From assembly GCF_042767895.1 (NCBI RefSeq), contig NC_091578.1:12528563-12538562 (forward strand): a stretch of DNA of 10,000 nucleotides. Reading direction: 5' to 3'. A program made the translations under genes and the position numbers. A model generated the notes under the pieces. It saw only the letters and a list, made by a program, of their open reading frames with translations, was not told the DNA's origin and searched no databases. This DNA comes from Penaeus vannamei (lineage: Eukaryota; Arthropoda; Malacostraca; Decapoda; Penaeidae). How positions within the stretch are numbered: the stretch's first letter is position 1; each line of letters begins with the position of its first letter. Positions 1 to 8,518 of the stretch are shown here, one piece after another.

Positions 1-955
1 TGAACGTTGCCTTCAGACTATACATGTTGCTGTCAAACCTTGCCTGCAGACATTGTGATTTACAAGACACTATGTAAAAGAAATGAAAAACTATATGTAT
101 TGTATTGTTGAAATATACATCTTCCAATACTTTTTATCATACTTATTAGTTGGTTTGTCAGTAATAACGAATCACTTCTTTGTTGCTAAGAATAATCGTG
201 TATCTTCAACATTCAGCATCGTGGCTACGCTCACCCTCCAGCATTATTTTTTAAAATAATTTCTTAGCAATAATAGATAAGAGGCAATAAAATTATAAAA
301 TGGTATTAAAGTGTATATTCTTTATTTTTACGTGGTGGATGCAAAGAAAGGGAAAAGAAAATCCGCGAGTTTTTTTTCTACACGAACGCTCTTTTTTATA
401 TAAAATTTCTTAAAATAAAACATATTCTCAGAATGTCTAATTAGCTCTGATATATCATGGAATGTTTAAGGAAGATAACGATTTGGTTTTAATCACCGAG
501 GAAAGAAAATACAGACGCGACATCTCTTTATCCGAAGCTTTTGAGACGAGACACACTTCGGGATTCGGATTTTTTCGAATTTCAGAAGGATAGAACAGGC
601 AGTCCGTAACCACACACATCTGTGGAGTGACGCATGGAGTGAGTGACGACTAAAGGGTATTGCAGTTTATTTGTATTGTAATGAATTATATAACTGAAGC
701 AGACTATTGTTAGATGCAGAACCCGATGATCTTGAAAGAACGGCATCCGAGACATCCTCGTTGTCATGGTAACCACCGATAAACAATAAAAGCCCTTCGG
801 TATTCAGAGAAGGGATTGGGTACCTCTACTTCTTTGTCATTAAGGACATACGCATTTTTTTCTTATTTCTTCATATATAGTTTTTTTTCCCTTCTCATAT
901 GAATATAAACTGAAAGAGAGAATGTCATATTCAGTTTCTTCTCTTTTTTTTCCAG
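1..955. other. AT-rich 5' flank or upstream intron, no gene seen
   Basis: No convincing coding exon is visible on either strand; the only sizeable open frame (minus strand, 582-776) has no recognisable protein features. The stretch ends in a strong splice acceptor: a pyrimidine run at 938-953 followed by CAG ending at 955. So at least one upstream exon probably exists, either inside this stretch or before the window. An AATAAA lies at 286-291 and a TATATAAAA at 397-405. An exact 10-bp inverted repeat sits at 183-192 and 261-270. Confidence 0.6.
397..405 (+). promoter_or_regulatory. Possible TATA box
   Basis: TATATAAAA is followed about 32 bp later by TCAGAA (428-433), which loosely resembles an arthropod initiator. 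If this were the core promoter, a 5' UTR intron would have to be spliced to the acceptor at 955. The surroundings are very AT-rich, so a chance match is likely. Confidence 0.15.
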
Positions 956-1081
956 CAGCAACTTCTTTCGAAGACGTGACAATGGCCTGCGATCCGCCAG
1001 AGGAACTTCACGTGGTGCGGCCTGCCCTCACGGTGACCAAGAGGGACCACACCTACGATTACAACCCCGGGGAGAAGCGAA
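956..1081 (+). CDS. SLC26: SLC26 exon 1: 5' UTR and N-terminal cytosolic segment
   Basis: The start codon at 982 has a good animal context (ACA before the ATG, G after it). It opens a frame beginning MACDPPEELHVVRPALT, and a V-x-RP element near the N-terminus is usual in SLC26 proteins. The exon starts after the pyrimidine-rich acceptor at 955 and ends at donor A|GTAGGT after 1081, intron phase 1. It carries residues 1-33 plus the first base of serine 34. The frame is also open back to the acceptor (ATSFEDVT before the Met), so a more upstream start in an earlier exon is possible; I prefer 982 for its context. A second GT at 1086 would break the frame with exon 2. Confidence 0.82.
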
Positions 1082-4000
1082 GTAGGTCGGGCTGATAGTG
1101 ATCTGTGTTCTGGATTTACAGTTATAAGCTGTCCACCTGTCTCAGGAATGGGTTAATTGTTATAGGTTTGGGTTCTATTTCAGTATCAAAGGTTGTGTTT
1201 AGGTTTGGATAATTCTATGTTGGGGTCTCAATAGTCGAGAATTCTTGAAACTAAATGCAGTTTTCTAATTAAAACGATTGGACAAGCACGGATTGGAAAC
1301 ACTTAGAGATCTTATAACCAAAATAAAGAAAATGATAAACGCAGTTATCATTGTCGAGATAAACAAGTGTGCAAGTTAAAGGGATTTTCCTATAAAATAA
1401 TTTGGGAATTACATTCTTTTCTCTTCTGTCAAATACTCTCAATATGTCAAATCAAACATTTAAAAACAATCTTGTAACAGAAAAATGCTTCGAAACCTGT
1501 TCTTTCTCAACAAAAGGGAAAATCGTATTCGATAGCTGTGTGCAATCCCACAAAGGGGTTCGGAAGCGACGTTGCTACTTGGTGACGTTGTAATTTTGCC
1601 CCGTTATGAGAAATCCTTTTACGGTTATCTTACCCATATCTTTGTACAGGTTTGTGCGAAACGTTATCAGATCGTGTGCGAGAGTGCGACCGCGGCCGCG
1701 CGTGGGGCGCCGTGACAACCAAGCTGCCCATCCTTTCCTGGCTCCCGCGCTATAATTTCCGCACAAGCTTCGTTGGAGATGTTGTTTCAGGCACGACCGT
1801 AGCCATCATGCACATCCCGCAAGGTGAGATTCTCGTGCAGTCTCAAATATTAATAAAATATTATTAATATTAAGTGATAATCTAAGATAGAGGAGGAAGA
1901 TAACCTGTAGGATTTATATTTATCATTTAGGAATGGCATACGCGCTCCTGGGAGGTCTCCCACCTGTCGTAGGCCTGTACATGGCCTTCTTCCCTGTTCT
2001 GATGTACGTGGTATTAGGCACGTCTCCTCATATCTCCATGGGTAAGCTCGGGCAACTGTCTTGACTCTTAATGGTGTGTTTTGCGAAATTATGTCTTTTG
2101 TTGATGAATTAGAGAAACGAACTTTGTATCAGAAATAATATTCCTTACTGATGCACCTTAGGATCGTCCGCCATTGTGAGCATGGTGATGGTGCAGGCGG
2201 TGGGGGACCTCTCCTCAAGCGCCGAAGAAGCTCCACAGGGCCCTCGTGACGTAAGCCCCCTTCAGGACAGCGTCAATGGAACAGCTGTGACCTACACTCC
2301 GATACAGGTCGCCTCTGCACTGTCTCTGGTTGTCGGGGTTTGGCAGGTGGGTGTCCTGGATGAAGGCTTTCGGGGGAGGAGGGGGGGTCGGGTCGAATAA
2401 CTAAAAGCCTTTGGAACTACAAGTGGAATACATGCTATTTCTTTTTTCGTTCATAGACAAAGGTAGTTGACCGGAAACACAATAACGTGCGTGTGTTGAT
2501 ATTAAACCACATTTTTTATTGAATTTTAAAAAATCTTCTCAAATCTTAAACGGCAATAAACTCACACAAACCCGACTCGAGACTCAGTTTCTTCCATCAC
2601 CGACAGATAGCGTTCGGTCTGCTGCAACTGGGTGAGGTCCTCGGAAGGTTCCTGTCAGACATGCTCATCTCAGGCTTCACGACGGGGCTGGCCTTCCAGG
2701 TCCTCACGTCACAGGTCAAGTCCCTCCTCGGTATCTCTGTACCTCGACATAACGGGCCATTCAGTATAATCTATGTAAGTTCAACACATCCCTAAAATGA
2801 AGAATAAAAGAAGTTTTGAGTCATTGCTGTTGATGAGTTAATTCTAATTTGGTACTGAAATTAAGAGAAAAAGACGTGAGAAATTGCTGTGGGTGCAAGT
2901 GCAAAGAAATGCGGTATTGATAGTTAAATACACTCTTGTATTGCTTCCAGACGTACGTGGATGTCATCGATCAGCTGCTGTCAGCGAACGTCACTGTCAT
3001 GATAGTGTCAGCCATTACAATGATCGTTCTCATAATTAATAATGAACTCATCAAGGTAAGCGTCGCAAGGTCATATCATCATATGTCATATTATCATTAT
3101 TGTTGTTATTCTTATTGTTATTGTTATTATTATTAACATTGTCATTACCATTGCTATAATCACTATTATTATCATTATTATTATTCTTATTCTTATTGTT
3201 ATCATTATCGTTATTTTCAGTCATCATGATCGTCATTACCATTGCTGTTATTATCATTATTGTTATTACTATCATCATTTGTGTTATTGTAATTCTTATA
3301 ATCATTATCATTATCATCATCATTATTATTTTTTATTATCATTTTCATGATCATCGTCGTCGTCGTCCTCCTCATTATCATTAATGCTATTACCGTTATT
3401 ATGATCAATGTCATTATCATTATTGCGACACCTGCTACTTCTATTACCTACTATAACTACCGCTAGTTTTTTTTTTTTATTGCTATCATCATCTTATTAA
3501 TAAACACCCATATACATTCCAACGTATAAAACATAAAACTTACTTACCTACCTACTTACTCACTCACGCCCCCCCCCCTTTCCGTTCCCCTTTAGCCCCG
3601 GGTGAAGAAAGTGACGAACCTGCCCGTCCCGATTGAGCTCCTGGCAGTGGTGGCGGGAACGGTGGCGTCCTACTCCCTCGATCTCCACCGAAACTACGAT
3701 GTCCGCGTCGTTGGAGATATTCCTACGGGGTGAGGGCGCCGCTTCCGTTGCGCTGTGACTTTGTTGTCGTTTTGGTGATGTTTTTGTTGGTGTTGATGTT
3801 GACATTATTGTTTTTTTTATTTCTTATTATTTTTATTGATATTATTATCGTTATTGTTTTTTAATGATTTTTATTGATATTATTATCGTTATTGTTTTTT
3901 AATTATTTTTATTGGTTATTATTATTGTTATTGCTGTTATTATTATTGTTATTGCTGTTATTATTATTATTACTATCGCTATATTTATCATTGCTTTTAC

Positions 4001-6074
4001 GATTATTATCATTATTACGATTATCAACATTACTGCTGCTGCTGCTGCTGCTACTACTATTATTGGTTTTGCCTGATTAGTCTCGAAACGCGATAAAAGC
4101 AATCGTTGCTTCCACCTCACGCACACCTCCCTCCCGCCACAGCCTCCCCTCGCCTTCGGTGCCGCCGCTGGAGCTGCTTCCCCGCCTCGTGGTGACCGGG
4201 TTCGTCGTCGGCCTCGTGGGCTACGCCACTTCCTTCTCCATGGCCAAGCTCTTCGCCAAGAAACAGGGCTACGCTGTCGACGCCACGCAGGAACTCTACG
4301 CCCAGGTAGAGCTCAGAGATTATTGTTTTTCTTCCTCCGCCAAGGAGGTCATGCTTTTGGTAGCGTTTGTTAGTTAGTTTGTTGGTCAGGAGGATAACTT
4401 AAAATGCTATGAACAGATTTCTACCAGAGGTGTGTCTCATCCTAATTTAGATGCCATTAAATTTTGGTGGTGATCCGGATCATGATCCGGGTCCAGAGTT
4501 TTTTTTGAAGGATTGCATGTTACCCTTAATGCCAAGGCAATAGGGGTAACTATTATCATTATTAGCATCGTGCGATAGGGACAACTTTTTGGCACGAATT
4601 CTTATCCTTATCGTACTGCCTTGGCGGAGGTAAGCGCTCGTCGAGGGCTTCTTGCTGATTTTTGTTATTATCGCGGTTAGGGTTAATTTCAGAGGCGGAG
4701 AAGGAGACAGGGGTAGAGACGGTGAAGGGAATATAAACGTAAATGAAACTAATTGATATGTATATGACTGTGAATAAAATCCTTTTCTCTTTACTTTACT
4801 CCATTTGAAATAGCTAACAAAAGTAAGAGATGCGATTGAGAAGTTTCGATTAGTCTTTCTCAAATTTACCGCAAATACGTCAATTTTATATATTGCTTTG
4901 TGAAATATACAATAGGCATTTATACTTCTTTCCATACACGTCCCTTTCTCACACGACACACAGGGCGCGAGCAACGTCTTCGGCTGCTTCTTCTCCAACG
5001 GCCCCGTGGCTGCTTCCATGTCCCGCTCCATCATCCAAGAGGGCGTGGGCGGGGTCACGCTTATCACGCCCCTCATCTCCTGTGGTTTTATTGTCCTCAT
5101 TCTACTCTTTGTCGGGCCCTTGTTCGAGACTCTGCCGCACGTAAGCGTTTAGATTTTTTTTCACTTAAGTTGTAATATGTTGTTGCGTTCAGTGTTTTAA
5201 CTTTTGTTTTTCTGTTCAGTCTTTTACCACTTGAGTTCCTGTTACATTCCATGCTTTAAGGTCTGCTTTGCTTCGCTCCCTTCACTGCTTCTCTTCCCTC
5301 CCCAGTGCGTCTTGGCGTCCATCGTCCTGGTGTCCCTCAAGGGGATGTTCATGCAGTTCCACGAGCTGGCGGCGCTGTGGTCTGTCTCCAAGCTGGACGC
5401 CCTCATCTGGGCCTCCAGCTTCCTCGCCTGCGTCGTCGTCAGCATCGACTTCGGGCTGTTTGTGGGCATCGGCGTGTCGGTGCTGGTGCTGCTCTCCCGG
5501 TCCCAGAGTTCCTCGCTGCGCCGTCTGGGCCGCGTACCCGGAACCGATCTCTATCTCGACTGTGACAAATATGGGACGGTGAGTTCGTTTGGAGGAAGGA
5601 TGGTTGGCGGGGCTTTGCTTTCTCTTTCTCTCTTTTGCATTCTTTCTTTGGCCAACTCCCTCTCTGCCTGACTGTCTCTGTCTCTCTCTCCCTTTCCCCC
5701 CCTCTCTCTTTCTCTTTCTCTCTCGCTCTGTCTGTGTCTGTCTGTCTGTTTCTGTCTGTGTCTGTGTCTCACTCTCTCTCTCTCTCTCCCTTCCCCCACC
5801 CTTTCTCTCTCTGTCTGTGTCTGACTGTATGGCTCTATTTCCCTCTGTCTGTCTGTCTGCCTCTGTCTCCCTCTGTCTGTCTGTCTCTCTCTCTCCCTTT
5901 TTCTCCCCCCCTCTCTCTCTGTTTCGCTCATTCTGTGTGTGTCTGTCTGTCTCTGTCTCCCTCTATCTGTCTGTCTCTCTCCCTTTTTCTCCCCCCCCTC
6001 CCCCTCTCTCTTTTTCGCTCTGTGCCTGTCTGTCTGTCTGTCTGTCTCTGTCTCTGTCTCTGTCTCTGTCTCTG

Positions 6075-6110
<36 letters not shown>

Positions 6111-8450
6111 TATCCCTTACTGCCCCCATCATCTCCCCCTCATTTTCTACTACCACAGCACAGTTTCATCCCCAATCGGATTGTGAAAGATCCTACTCAT
6201 TATAATCACATTAAATCATGTTCAAACCCTTGATTTCCAGAGCGGATATCACCTTCAGAGAATATTATCTTTAGTATTTTAAAGTATGTCTTTTTTTTTG
6301 CTGTTATCAGGAATATTAATGATGGCAGTGATAACAATTGTCAAATGTTAGTGGAATTGATAATCATAATAGTAATGATGACATCTACGGTAATATAAAA
6401 CATTCAAAATAATAATTATAAGCTATAATAGTAATAGCAATTATACTGTTGATAGTAACAAATAAGATTATGTGAACATTGGTAACAGCAGTGTACGAGT
6501 ATGTATTGGTTTGTAATACTTATGGTATGGTTTCTGATAAAAAATGATAACAAATATGACAATTGCAACACTGATGGCAATGATTCTATTCTTACAACTT
6601 CTACAACCAATGATCTTAAGGAGTACATTTAATCATGTAAATATAATGAAAACAATAACAACAGTAACAATACAAATAATGCCGATAATCATAAGAAAGG
6701 AGATGGCTATAACACCGATATTAATCATGATAACACCATCACTAAGGATCATACTAAAACGAACCATCATCACAGTAACTGCAAAACACCAGGAACGAGG
6801 AAAACAAACAACCCCAGTAACACGCATTCCACCCACAGGCCCAGGAAGTCGCCGGCATAAGGATCCTCAGGGTCGACGGGCCCCTCCACTTCGCCAACGC
6901 CGCCCAGGTCAAGGAGGACCTTCTTGAGGCGGCAGGTCTGGGCGAATCTGGGCCTCCGACACAGCCGGGTATTTACAGTGTCCCGGGGAATAGCTTTAAG
7001 GTAATTCTATCTTGGTTGAACTCTTTTCGGGTGGAGTAGTTGGTTGAGGTTGAAGTATGAAGTTGAATTGGATGCTGACGTAGATGGTCTATGCTTCAAG
7101 TCACTGGCGGACTTTTTTGTGATCTGAGTTATAGTTCAGATTGGCATTTTCATAATTTCCTGAAAATATAATTCCATATTGCGCATTATGGATATCTTCT
7201 TGCTTTACGATTGAAAAAAGTCCGGCCTAACCCTGCTTCCTACTGCAGGCGACAGTAGAAACGATGCTAAGTAACGGGTCCGTATCGGGCGAGAATAACC
7301 AGGAGGCCAATTTCGAAGAGTATTCCAAAAAAGGCGAAAAGAGAGAGATTCTTGACAGCGACGACCAGCGAACGACCGCTGGCGAAACGACCATCTTCGT
7401 GCCGGTGAGGAAGCTCGCTGTTAGAGAATGTTACGGGCTTGTTTTAAAGCGGTTGTGGTAAACTATCTTCTGTTATTTATTCGCTACCTTGTTCTGAAGT
7501 GGTTTGTCATAGTTTTATTATGCTAAGTAGAATTACTCTTTATGATTAGTATTTACTTGTTTTTTTATTGGCTTGTTATGCCTTGGTCTCAGGTGGCTTG
7601 TTAGGATGTTTTCCTGGCTTGCTAAAAAGTGGCTTTTCATAAATAGTTTTAACTGGCTTGCTTTAAGGTGGCTTACCAATACACACACACACATAATAAC
7701 GCGCGCGCGCGTGTATATGTACAAACATACATATATTAGTGTTTAGCTATAAAGTGGCTTGCTATGAAATATTTGGGAAGTGCCTTGTTTTGATTTTTTC
7801 ACTTATATACTGTAAAATGGTGTATGTGTGTGTGTGTGTGCATGTGCATATACCAATGTTTTTAATAGTTTGGTATGAATTGGCTTGTTACAAAGTTTCT
7901 ATACCCATTCCCCCCCTCTCTCTCTACCGACATATCTATCTAAATCCCCCTCCCTCCTCTCGCCTTCTCTCGCACCGTCCCTTCCTCCCTACCTCACCCA
8001 TTGCCGACAGGATACTGATATCAAAACTCCCTCAGGACACACTGTGGCTGATCCTGGACATGAGTTGCGTGAGTTTCGTGGACTCGAGTGGTGGGAAACT
8101 GCTGGCGGAACTCTACAAAGAACTCGAAGCTTCCAGTGTCAGCTTGTGCCTCGCTGCTCCTTCTGGTAAGTGCTTTTATTGCTGCAATTGTTCATTTTTA
8201 GAATGATGATACTGATGATGCTGATGGCAGCGACGAAGACGACGACGATGAGTATGATAATGATATTAAAAATGACAAAAAGTACCATCATTATTATTGT
8301 TATGATTATCATCATTATCATTGCAAATACCATCCTTGTATACTTCCATGTTAATTACATCAGGTAAAAAATATAGCGGTGTAGTTCAATGTATTCACAA
8401 ATAATGAAATTTGTGCAAAAAGGATATGAAAATCGATACAAAGAAATGGC

Positions 8451-8518
<68 letters not shown>

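Noticed and set aside
286..291. AATAAA as the poly(A) signal of an upstream gene
   Set aside because: The surroundings are highly AT-rich and no coding exon precedes it, so chance is the simplest explanation.
1086..1087. Alternative exon 1 donor GT at 1086
   Set aside because: It would put exon 2 in the wrong frame; the GTAGGT donor at 1082 keeps it.
3051..4126. Several Asn/Asp-rich, Ile-rich or poly-Leu open frames
   Set aside because: Products of ATT/ATC/CTG triplet repeats in introns 6 and 7.
4480..5100. Minus-strand open frame of 206 codons
   Set aside because: It spans the MITE-like repeat, intron 8 and antisense exon 9, and shows no domain or composition of a real protein.
5268..5582. 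Alternative plus-strand frames across exon 10
   Set aside because: Ser/Pro/Arg-rich shadow frames; the frame giving LKGMF and the last membrane helices is the conserved one.
5614..6116. Regularly spaced short repeats as a possible CRISPR array
   Set aside because: There are no unique spacers of constant length; it is a simple-sequence repeat in a eukaryotic intron.
5551..6156. Long minus-strand open frame rich in Arg, Glu and Thr, and overlapping plus-strand Ser/Leu/Cys-rich frames
   Set aside because: They are translations of the TC/TGTC/TCTCTG repeat inside intron 10; no non-repeat protein sequence.
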